The position numbers and the translations under genes were made by a program. A stretch of DNA of 64,000 nucleotides from Panicum virgatum (taxonomy: Eukaryota > Streptophyta > Magnoliopsida > Poales > Poaceae): NCBI RefSeq assembly GCF_016808335.1, contig NC_053138.1, forward strand, positions 12,207,900 to 12,271,899, given 5' to 3'. The stretch's first letter is position 1. Each line of letters begins with the position of its first letter. Below are positions 1-9,360 of the stretch, one piece after another. A model generated the notes under the pieces. The model had not been told where the DNA came from and did no database searches. It worked only from the letters and a program-made list of their open reading frames with translations.

Positions 1-997
1 AAAGATGTGACATACTGGGATCGGATTTGTTCTTTGTTCCATATAAAAAATCTAGGATATGTTTTCATTCCCATTGTTGGTGCTAGATATACTCCATAGA
101 GTTTCGGATATAGTCTTATTTATTTATTTATTAAGATTATAGATAGATTGGTTGGTTTTACTATATGCTTTAGGAAAGATTTATGAAATCCACTGGATGA
201 TCCTCTTAGATATTCTGATGAATGCTGAAATGTTTTTTGTAGAGTTAACTGATAATATTAGCTCTATTGGTTAGATTTTCTAAGGTGGAAACTGCTTGTC
301 TGGGGACGACTCTCGGACTTAGCATAGTCCTTGTTAAGTGATAGAGGACCAGTAGGAACTGGTGGGTGGGTGGGGGGTTCATGTAGATCAATTTAGTCCT
401 GGTTCTACGCCGCGTGCCGCGTTAGCATGCCACATCAGCATCCAAGTGTTCCAATTTTTTAGCAGCAATATATATTGCTTCACATATAATTTTATAACAC
501 AACAAAACTTTAACTTTTGTCTACATGAATTTTTTCGACAAAAGAAACTTTTGTATGTGTATAATAAATATATTCGGATTAACTCCTTTCCTTAAAAACT
601 GTATATTATTTTAGTTTCATCAAGATGAAAGTTTTATAATGATCAAATATATAGAAATATTATTTTTTATGAACCATAGTTGACTAGATGTGACAAGGCG
701 TGCCAACATAGCATGATGAAGGATTAAAATGAGCTGAATGGAGGACTAAAATAACCATTTTGAAAGTTTAGGGACGGAGCTAACCTTTGGCTGAAAATTT
801 GAGGATGAAATTGATTATTCCATATGTTTTTCTGGCCCCCTCCCCCTTGGATTTTTTTTCCAGTTCCACCACCGTAGAGCCTATGGTGCTTTGCCAATTT
901 TAATGTACAAGCTATTCTCTCGGAAGCGTTGCATATTTTTGTTATATATGGCTGATCAAGCTATGGTAATGTAACTTGAAGCCACATCTCTATTTTG
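1..997. other. intergenic, no gene recognised
   Basis: AT-rich sequence in which I find no credible coding region. The short plus-strand ORF at 362-595 has no recognisable domain. The interval from about 880 to 997 may hold the decayed tail of the nsLTP-like gene that reads on the minus strand. Confidence 0.6.
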
Positions 998-1409
998 ATT
1001 TTCACTAGGGGTGCAGAAAGGTGCCCCTAAGGGTATCCACCGCCCCTCTATAGTTCAAAAGTTTGTATTAGTTTTCCAAAGTGGGAACTCATTTTGAGAA
1101 ACTAGTACAGATTTTTGAACTAAAGAGGAGCGGTGGATATCTAAGGGGCACCCATTTGCACTTCTAATTTTCACTTTCTCATTGTTTGTAAATTTATTGC
1201 AGATGTCCTTTGACATCTGCTTTCCTCACTTTGTCACAGCAGGGAGATGAGCGTTTAGGCATCAGCTCAGCTGTTTTCTCAATGTACATCATGCATTTGT
1301 GCAGCACTTTAGCTTTCAGGTCCAGCAGCTCGTATGCTCGCGCGGGGCAAGGAGAGATGGCTAGGACGACCAGGAGGACGAGCACCCCTAGTGCCTTCGC
1401 ACGAATCAT
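880..1409 (-). pseudogene. nsLTP-like small secreted protein, broken
   Basis: The minus-strand ATG at 1407-1409 opens a 71-residue frame. It starts with a clear signal peptide (hydrophobic residues about 8-22, ending PCPARA) and continues into a helical, cysteine-containing mature part with one single Cys and a CC pair (SPCCDKVRKADVK). This resembles the front half of an eight-cysteine lipid-transfer/prolamin-like protein. The frame then ends early at 1194. One base out of frame the similarity seems to continue (DICNKFTNNEKVK), which suggests a 1-bp frameshift. Directly after that the 160-bp MITE at 1007-1166 interrupts the coding region; beyond it a frame with a late cysteine can be followed only weakly. 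A TATA box lies 61 bp upstream of the ATG. I infer a once-functional secreted peptide gene killed by frameshift and insertion. A functional truncated peptide is the alternative. Confidence 0.6.
1007..1166. mobile_element. 160-bp Mutator-type MITE, copy 1
   Basis: The element is nearly palindromic. It begins AGGGGTGCAGAAAGGTGCCC and ends with the inverted complement of a similar sequence. It is flanked by a perfect 9-bp direct repeat, ATTTTCACT (998-1006 and 1167-1175). A 9-bp duplication is typical of Mutator-like elements. A second copy of exactly the same length lies at 19837-19996. It has no coding capacity and sits inside the 3' part of the nsLTP-like gene. Confidence 0.85.
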
Positions 1410-1469
1410 CTTATTTTGATGACCGACTCTGGTAGAAGCTTATGAAGGACTGGTGCGATGCATGGCTTC

Positions 1470-1477
1470 TATTTATA
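1470..1477 (-). promoter_or_regulatory. TATA box of the nsLTP-like gene
   Basis: TATAAATA on the minus strand, 61 bp upstream of the ATG at 1409. The spacing would give a 5' leader of about 30 nt. The core promoter is intact although the gene body is broken. Confidence 0.6.
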
Positions 1478-1479
1478 GC

Positions 1480-2182
1480 AGATCATAGCCTCTTTCTACT
1501 GAAGTTTCTTATTTGAGTAGCTGTACGTTACGCTGAAAAATATATCCTAATGATACCAATAACATAGCTTGGAGACTGGATATAGTACTCCAATAACATA
1601 TCTTGGAGACGGGACAGGAAGCTGTAGGGGAACTCTTGCTTGTGTTTGTTAGCATTACCTTCTGATAATTTGACCTACGCGTATGACAAATGGAGCTCAT
1701 TTCTCATGTGCAGAATTCAGCAGAAAACCTCATGTCTATTTTCATTTGGACCTTCGTCCTTACAGTTGAAAATTGAACCAATTAACTTGTACTAAATGTC
1801 ATAATTAGGAACAGAGAGAGTGTATCTTTCCATTTGACACGAGTAGCATATGACTAAAGTTTAGGTTCAGACCACCCAAGTACAGCTATACTTTAAATTT
1901 CCTCAAAAACAAAACTGATACTACTCTCCAACAAAATTCTGGACATCTGAGCATTCCCATAAGTACTCAAGTAGATCCAAATAATAATATCAGCCGTTTA
2001 GGGGCAAGTTCTCATGGAACCACTTAAACATTATTTGGATACCCCCACGTTTCTTGTGGGAGTAGTAATGTAGAACCACTACACTGCAGAACATAGCCCC
2101 ATAAGATTATGCTGTTACAGAAACTGGACTCCTTTGTCCAGCCGAAGCCTCAAGCTGCTACAAGCTATCAAGGCTTAACGGG
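1480..2182. other. intergenic between nsLTP-like gene and PUR5 3' end
   Basis: No coding region is supported here. The part next to 2183 is presumably the 3' UTR and polyadenylation region of the minus-strand PUR5 gene. Confidence 0.6.
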
Positions 2183-4653
2183 TCAGACATAGTGAACCCC
2201 CTCTCCCTCGATCACCTCTCCAATGCGATAAGCAGGATTTGATCCATGGGTGTCTTCAATAATTCTGTCTGCTGACTCTCTGCTTACTACAAGAACCATT
2301 CCGATGCCCATATTGAATGTCCGCCGCATCTCTGCATCATCAATGTTTCCAACCTACCAAAGTCAAAATGACAAGTATTAAAAGACTGTTGGAGATAAAA
2401 GTAGAGAATCCAATGTGCGCAGATGCTGAAAGCTCATAGGCCAAAGCTCATGATTTGATAGCTCTAACCTGTTGAAGCCACTTGAAGACAGGTGGCACTT
2501 CCCATGATCCAGTAAAAATTTTTGCCCCAAGACCAGAAGGAAACACTCTCGGAATATTGTCTGTAAATCCACCACCAGTAATGTGGGCCAGTCCTTTCAC
2601 ACCACCCTTGCTAATGATCTCGAGTACCTTTTTAAAATGGATTAAGAATTCTTTAAAAGTTGGAAAGGGAAATGAGATATGATGTCATCACAGAAGCAAG
2701 AACCTTCGAACCAACCTGCTTAACATAGATGACAGTTGGTGCCATAAGGGCTTCACCAACAGTAGTTGTTACTCCATCATTTCTTGGGAGTTGGTCACTC
2801 AATGAAAGTCCACTTTTCTCCAGTACTCTTGAAAAATATGGATTTTTCATGCATCAGTAATCAGATGTATATAGTTAAATAGAAGGACAGGAACTGAAAG
2901 AAAATTTATAGACCCAATGCTGAGTACAAATTTGAAACAGGTGGAAGGTGTAATACCTTCTAGCAAGAGAGAACCCGTTAGAATGAACCCCACTGGAAGG
3001 AAGACCTATAAGGACATCTCCCTTAACAATGTTTTTTCCATCAATGAGCTTATCCTTCTTCACTTTACCCACAGCAAAACCACTTAGATCATATTCACCC
3101 TCCGCATAGAAATCAGGCATCTCTGCTGTCTATAATGGTTAACAGATCCATAATCAGTTCCAACTGTTTTCAGCTTACCACAAAAGTATGTTCGAATCAA
3201 TGCTAGATAGAAAGCCAGGTAAACCATTTGAATTAAAAGCCAAACAGTTAGAATATTACCAAACTGAAGTTTTTCAGTTGGGCATTTCAATAACCTTTGT
3301 AAACTATGCTATTATATATCTAAGACAACAGAAATGTCCATGATGTACTAAGCTTACTCCAGAGACATGCATAAAGACTCAGACATCAAACATAAACGTC
3401 CAAATTTGTTTCAGTACCACAGTGGAAGACATTTGATCCATCCAGATATAGATCGTCATTTATAAGGATAACATTACCAAATTAAATTGTTAGATCATTT
3501 TGATTTCATAAAATCTCACCTCGCCTCCTAGGAGAACACAATCTGATTGCTCGCACCCATCCACAATCCCCTTGATAACCTACATAATTCATAAAGAAAT
3601 TACGGGCAAAATAAAAAAGCCCATGATCAGAAAAAAAACGACAGAATAAGCATGAGAAAGGAATATCGAGTTTACGTGAGAAAAATTATTGATAGTACCT
3701 TCTCTGCAAGGTCGACATCAAGCTTGCTGGTAGCAAAGTAATCTAGGAAGAACATTGGTTCAGCACCTGAAGTTACAATGTCATTGACACTCATAGCCAC
3801 CTGCCAGGATGACCTTAAAGCATTCAGTCGCTGTACCGGATAACGAAAACAGTGCACATAGCAAGTGAGCAAATACCAGGTCAATGCCAATAGTATCATG
3901 AATACCGGTTTCAAAGGCAAGTTTCAGCTTTGTCCCTACACCATCAGTGCCAGCAACAAGGAAGTGATTTCCTATACAAACAAAGCGAGAGGAAATCAAA
4001 CTTTCAGAAAGAGCTACTCAAGAAAGGATCACAAAAGTTGGCATAAATATATTGCTGTGTCCAAGTAAGCAGCAGCACCTCAGCATAATCATAACTAATA
4101 AGCAACACATGCATCTCGCACTAGTCACGCTGACACATCCCGAGAAAACAGTAACCGTGAAAACATTACTCCTTAAAATCACAAAAGTTGCCTGCACTTA
4201 GTCGCCAATCAAGTCCTTGGTCTTCACCACAACAGTTCTTGCGTCCAAGCAAGCATACAGTGATACACAACACATTGGTTACTCCCCGCGCTCGAGTTGG
4301 GGATTCCCGCGAATGTAGCAAGAAGAACCGTTAGCAAAGGTACGGTGACGGCAGTGAATACCGAAGGGGTAGAGGCCGCCGAATCCGCCAATCCCGGGCG
4401 CCATCTTGCGGATGCGGCGCACGAGCTCGGTGCCGGCGTCGATGTCCACGCCGGCGCCCTTGTACGTCATGCCCTCGTCCTCACCGCTGGTGGAGGAGGA
4501 GGAGGAGGAGCAGGCCACGGAGACGCGCCGCATCCCGTCGCCAGCCGGCGCGAAGCGGAGGCGCTGCGGTTGGCGAGGGCCCCGGCGGCGGTCCGCGGGG
4601 GCGGGGGAGGTCGCCGGGCCACGGAGGAAGTGGAGGACGCGGGAGGTGGTCAT
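2183..4653 (-). CDS. PUR5: AIR synthase (phosphoribosylformylglycinamidine cyclo-ligase), eight exons
   Basis: This enzyme makes 5-aminoimidazole ribonucleotide from FGAM and ATP, step five of purine synthesis. Exons on the minus strand are 4653-4362, 3971-3877, 3800-3699, 3579-3520, 3129-2957, 2827-2716, 2627-2469 and 2353-2183. All introns are GT-AG, the phases agree at every junction, and the stop is TGA at 2183-2185. The product is 387 residues. Residues 1 to about 58 are rich in Ser, Arg, Pro and Ala, as in a plastid (perhaps dual) transit peptide. The conserved PurM core starts near [12 protein letters not shown]. The signature [11 protein letters not shown] lies at about 104-114, followed by [46 protein letters not shown] and FNMGIGMV. 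I chose the start because it gives the transit peptide and no in-frame ATG upstream fits the family. There are no lesions, so it is likely functional. Confidence 0.97.
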
Positions 4654-4971
4654 GGGGAGAGAGGCGGCGGAGGGAGTTGCGCGTGGCGTGGCGGGACGCG
4701 GCGGTGGATGCGGCGGCGGCGCCGAAAGCGATTGATTCCTCGTGTCAGAGGAGAGGGTTGAGGCGTCGCGCGAGATAAAAAGGGAGGCTGCTGGGCCGAA
4801 ACGAATGGGGAAAGTGGGATATGGGATGGGCCAAACACAGGTAGATTGTGCGATTTTTACGGTACCTATTGATGGGCTTCTGGGTTTTCCAGTACACTGT
4901 AATGGGTTCACATGGGCCCGTCTTGCGAAACAAACATGGGCTTATCTTGACTTGTTGGAAAGGCCTTCACT

Positions 4972-5495
4972 GCAAATATTAGGAGTCGCTTAGGCGTCAC
5001 ACAAGGTCCAATAACTATTTTTTTTTATTTCAAAACTTTTTTTTCACGAACAGCGAACAATTTTTTTTTGTATTGCTGGAACAATTAAAAAATTGTTCCG
5101 GAACCAAAAAAATTATTCTGGAACAAATTTGTCTGGATTACATGTGTGGACCTATTTGTTGGGCTGATTTAGGCCCGAAATAAAAAAAAATCTGGAGTGG
5201 ACCTTCGTGCCAGCACTCACGAAAGTGAGTGCTCCAAGTCACGCGTGCTGCCCCAAACAGCCCCCTGCCTCACGGCACCTCCTCCCGCAAATGTTAGGAG
5301 TCGCTCGAGCGACTGGCAGTCAAACCAGACTCAATAACTATATTTTATTCTGGGATAATTTTTTTATTTCCGAACAATTTTTTTATTGCTGGAACAATTA
5401 AAAAATTATTTTAAAACAATTTTAATTACGGGCCAATTTGTCCGGTCAGTTTAAACCCAAAACAAGAAATCTAGAGTGGGAGCTGCTTGCTGCGA
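4972..5495. repeat. two direct copies of a ~0.2-kb AT-rich repeat
   Basis: Copy 1 (about 4972-5216) and copy 2 (about 5287-5495) share, in the same order, AGGAGTCGCT, CAATAACTAT, a T-rich tract, TTGCTGGAACAATTAAAAAA and a closing AGAGTGG-like end. They are clearly related but diverged, and about 70 bp separates them. The repeated GGAACAATT motif recurs at 23.9-24.1 kb. They may be two tandem MITE copies; no coding capacity. Confidence 0.55.
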
Positions 5496-5714
5496 CCGAT
5501 CAGATCGCAGTAGCACGGGCTGCCCCTAGCAGCGTCCCCCTCCTCCGATCCTCCCGGCCAATCTATCTACTCCATCTCCGACCGCCCTGGCCGCCGCCGT
5601 GCCGCGCGTTCAGTTGAGGAAGAGGCAGCGACCTCCGCTGCGGCTTGCGATGCCTCTCCTTCGGCCTGAGCGTTCGGTCTGACCAAACCGATCGGTTCGG
5701 TTCGTCGGTTTTTT

Positions 5715-5895
5715 TGAAAATTCGGTCATCCAGAAATAAGAACCGATCGGTCATCTAAATTTATAAAGACCGATGAATTCGGTTTCGGGTAATTCCATTG
5801 GTTCTTCGGTTTTCTTGAAAATTCGGTCATCCAGAAATAAGAACCGATCGGTCATCTAAATTTATAAAGACCGATGAATTCGGTTTCGGGTAATT
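5715..5895. repeat. tandem repeat, 101-bp period, with GATCGGT palindromes
   Basis: An 80-bp stretch (5715-5794) is repeated base for base at 5816-5895, 101 bp further on. Each copy contains the palindrome ACCGATCGGT and several CGGT/ACCG words. The identity implies a recent duplication. Confidence 0.85.
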
Positions 5896-6109
5896 CGGTT
5901 CGGTCTTCGGTTATACCGGAATTGTCCAAATATAACCAACACAGGGTTACACAGGCTAAGAACAAACATTATCAAACATTATACAATGAAGTTTTGGCAG
6001 CTTTTCAGTACATTTATAACTAAAGTCACGAGAGAAAATAGACCACATCAGTACAACACAATGACATAGGCTAAGTCATCACAGATTCAAAGACAAATAG
6101 AAGTACATA

Positions 6110-6473
6110 GGCCGTGTTAAATTCCATGCCGTGTAAATGCAAAATTTTTTTGTGACGGAATCTTACTAATTTGAAGTACTAAATAAAGTTTATTTACAAA
6201 ACTTTTTGCACAGATGTGTTATAAATCGCGAGATGAATCTAACGATGCCAATTAATCTATGATTAATCAATAATTAGCGAATGGTACTGTAGCATCACTG
6301 TTGTAAATTATGTATTAAGTAGGCTCATTAGATTCGTCTCGCGATTTACAGCTCATCTATGCAAAAAGTTTTGTAAATAAATTTCATTTAGTACTTTAAA
6401 TTAGCAAGATTCCTTCGCAAAATTTTGCGTTTTTGTGTTTTTGCGTTTACGGGGTGGGAACTAAACAGGGCCA
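6110..6473. mobile_element. PIF/Harbinger-type MITE, copy A
   Basis: The ends are GGCCGTGTTAAATTCC and GGAACTAAACAGGGCC in inverted orientation, flanked by a 3-bp repeat ATA. The inside carries the family's own inverted core, CGAGATGAATCTAA and TTAGATTCGTCTCGCG. Six related copies occur in the window. The superfamily assignment rests on the 3-bp duplication only. Confidence 0.75.
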
Positions 6474-6517
6474 TAATCACACATCCACAAGTAACAACAG
6501 CAGGTTCTCACATCTCA

Positions 6518-6871
6518 GGCCGTGTTTAGATGTTTTGTAAAAAAATTTTGTGACGGAATCTTACTAATTTGAAGTACTAAATAAAGTTTATTTATAAAAA
6601 TTTTTGCACAGATGGGGTGTAAATCGCGAGACGAATCTAATGATACTAATTAATCCATGATTAATTTATAATTAGCGGATGGTACTGTAGCATTACTGTT
6701 GCAAATCGTGAATTATGTAGGCTCATTAGATTCGTCTCACGATTTAAAGCCCATCTATGTAAAATGTTTTGTAAATAGACTTCATTTAGTATTCTATGTA
6801 TGTGTCGAAACATTCAATGTGATATTTTTTTTGTGTTTACCAGATTTACGGGTTGTGATCTAAATAGGGCC
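6518..6871. mobile_element. PIF/Harbinger-type MITE, copy B
   Basis: Same family as the element at 6110-6473 and only 44 bp from it. The ends are GGCCGTGTTTAGAT and ATCTAAATAGGGCC. The 3-bp flanks (TCA and TAA) do not match exactly, so the duplication has decayed or the insertion is compound. Confidence 0.7.
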
Positions 6872-7173
6872 TAAGTGCAGGTACATCCCTAAGCCCCTCA
6901 CGCCTTGACTGCTTGTTGCAGGCACCAGGCAGCAGCAAATCAGCGGGCGTCAGGCTGGGCGCAGCCTCCCCTGGCAGAGTGGCCGCCCCGGCGCGTGCGC
7001 GTCCGCGGCCGGGTGAAGGGGCGGGCCGGCGGGTTGGGGATCTGCAGGCTGCAGCTGCAGGTGGGCGGCGGGCGGCGTGCAGCGGCGCAGGTGCTAGGTG
7101 GCGGCCTGGGCTGGGCGCCTGGCGGAGCGGAGGTGTGGTCTCTGGTCTATTGAGTGGTGGTGGGTGAAGCTCA

Positions 7174-7420
7174 GGTCTTGTTTGTGACCCAGACTTTTTT
7201 CATAAGTTCTTATGATATCAAAAAGAATCTTATTAAATAAATTTTGTTTATAAATATTTTTTGACAACTGAGTGTTAATTCGCGAGGCGAATCTAATGAG
7301 CCTAATTAATTCATAATTTGCTACAGTGATACTACAGTAACCATTCGCTAATTATAAATTAATATACCTCATTAGATTCGTCTCGCAGTTTAGCCCCAGA
7401 ATTCTGTTATTCCCAATTGC
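7174..7420. mobile_element. PIF-type MITE, copy C, 3'-truncated
   Basis: Begins GGTCTTGTTTGTGAC and contains the family core GCGAGGCGAATCTAATGAGC and ATTAGATTCGTCTCGC. The distal inverted end seen in the other copies is missing, so it is a truncated copy. Confidence 0.6.
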
Positions 7421-7444
7421 TCGCAGCCTAGGCGCACATGCCAC

Positions 7445-7732
7445 TTATGTGAGAAGGTGACACGATAAAGTGGGCACAAGTGTAGCAGTGGCGAAGCTAC
7501 CCATTAGCATTAGGGTCACAAGACCCCGATAAAAATTCAGAATTCTATAGAACTCTACAGGGAATACTAATAGAAGACCCCGTTGCATAAACATGAAGAC
7601 ACCGGTGACATTTGTGGCTGGCTTCGCCCCTGAAGTGTAGGGAGCATGGCGTTCAGAAAAAGAAAGCACAGCGCTGAAGATAATGACGAGCATTACGATC
7701 AGACTGCTGCTGCTCATGTTTGTTTTGTGCAC
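7445..7732 (-). pseudogene. possible small secreted peptide ORF interrupted by a hAT MITE
   Basis: The minus-strand frame starts with a typical signal sequence (MSSSSLIVMLVIIFSAVLSF) followed by SERHAPYT. It then runs into the MITE at 7486-7632. Across the insertion, ignoring the MITE and one duplicated 8-mer, the original frame would have ended after about 25 more residues with two cysteines. I do not recognise the peptide. It could be a small secreted peptide gene or a chance ORF with a hydrophobic start. Confidence 0.3.
7486..7632. mobile_element. 147-bp hAT-type MITE
   Basis: Terminal inverted repeats CAGTGGCGAAGCTACCC and, on the other strand, CAGGGGCGAAGCCAGCC. A perfect 8-bp direct repeat AAGTGTAG flanks it (7478-7485 and 7633-7640). 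CAG-type ends with an 8-bp duplication define hAT elements. Confidence 0.9.
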
Positions 7733-9215
7733 CTGGTATGACGCTCCCGGGCATCTGGGAGTTGTTCTCCCACAGTTTAGATGTAACTGATGAACGGTCT
7801 CTCACTTATTACATGGGCCCTGCTCGTTTATTTGCTAACAGTGAGGCTGTTATTACAGTTTTGTTTGGTGGGCATGTTTTGCTCTTCAACTTTGATTAAA
7901 ATAGCGGTAATAACCTGTCAGTACGGTTTTACTACTAATCTACCATTAATGTCTATCAGTTCTGCCTCTGCATGAGCAGCCGTCCTTAATCATCAGATGC
8001 TACCAGAATCCGTATAGTGTAAACTGTACAACAGTAGCCAAGTGTTTCGTCGTACTATTATTGCCTTGGCAGAAGGCTTCATTCAGATTGGCTGATCACC
8101 ATGACATGATGAATAATCGTCTATAAAAATCATGTTCCGTGAACGATCCCTTGATTACTGCTTGATTCCTGGTGTGTGCTAGGTGTCATGAAAAGATCGT
8201 GCTCAGTGCGGCGGTGGCAATGCCGACTGAAAGCAGCATGGCCGTGCGCTGCAGACATTCAGCATCGCGACAATTATTTTTCTTTCTCAATGCAAGGTAG
8301 GCAGTCTGTGCCCTAGCTTCCCTGACGGCCTCCCACTTTAGCACCATCATGCATGTCGTACCGTCCTTTGATATTCCTGTCATCGAATTCTGGTGTGTTA
8401 TGTGTTTGATAGCCCTGCTCGAATTTGATGCCTCTGATGGCTTCAGGATCAAGGTAACCTTTGTCCACAAGCAGTTACATGCCCTCCACTCCTATCGGAA
8501 CGCGATCAATGCAGAGAACAGGCCGCCGGTCCAGCAGCAGCTCCAGATCAGATCCCCCGTGAAAACGAAGCGCGAGAGCTGAGTTTTGCATTGGTGACTT
8601 GATGCATCGACGTCTCGACGATGGCTTGACCCGACCCGAGGAAAGGGACGCAAACCATTGGAAAGCAAAGATGTGGCATCACTTCACATCTCACCGGGTG
8701 ACTGGGGAGCATGCTGCCCTCTAAATGTGCCACAGATGGACGGACCGGGATCGCTGAAGCATGACCCGGGGGGGGGGGGGGGGGGGTCTATTTCTTTGCA
8801 GAATGCAGTGTCGTTGCCCCGAAAGCGACGGCCAGTGGACTCATTGGAGCTCCCAACGGCTGCAAAACCTTGTGGACTCATCAGGTGACACCTGCATCTG
8901 CCGGTGCCGTCGCGGTAGCACACGGCAATAATTCAGCATACATTTATGTAGAAGTACATGGGGGCGTCTTTGGAATCTGAAAGTATGAGCCAGAAGGATC
9001 CAGCAGCAGTGTTAAGATCCATAATTGACCAGTCTGTCCTTGCACCGATTGCGATTCTGAGTGACGGGTTCTTGTGCCTTAATTTTATTGCTTGTTTCTT
9101 CAGAGTTCAGAAATGAGGCTGTACCTGCTGCCGGTTGCTTTCCTGAGGATGGGCCGAATTATGTGTCTGAATGCCACAGAGTTGAGCACTGGTCCGGGTA
9201 CAGTACATGATGCCT
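7733..9215. other. intergenic, one possible exon and a poly-G run
   Basis: At about 8186-8335 (minus) a protein-like segment reads WEAVREARAQTAYLALRKKN, then CRDAECLQRTAM and a hydrophobic C-terminus, ending at a TGA. It looks like the last exon of a gene I cannot identify. An uninterrupted run of 19 G lies at 8768-8786. Nothing else is supported. Confidence 0.35.
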
Positions 9216-9360
9216 GAAGAAAGCCAGTTCTTTTTTTTTTTTTGAAGGAGAGAACTCTGCTTTAATTGAAAGCCATAAAGGTTCGGTACAAAATAGAAAC
9301 AACTGGGGATACCAGTACACAAGAGTCATGTCCAACTAAGCAGAAAGGAAACAAAGGAGT

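Noticed and set aside
362..595. Plus-strand 77-codon frame
   Set aside because: No domain, no context, AT-rich; chance ORF.
4297..4911. Long frames on both strands over PUR5 exon 1 and upstream
   Set aside because: GC-rich exon 1 leaves several phases open. Splice phases and the transit peptide fix the real start at 4653.
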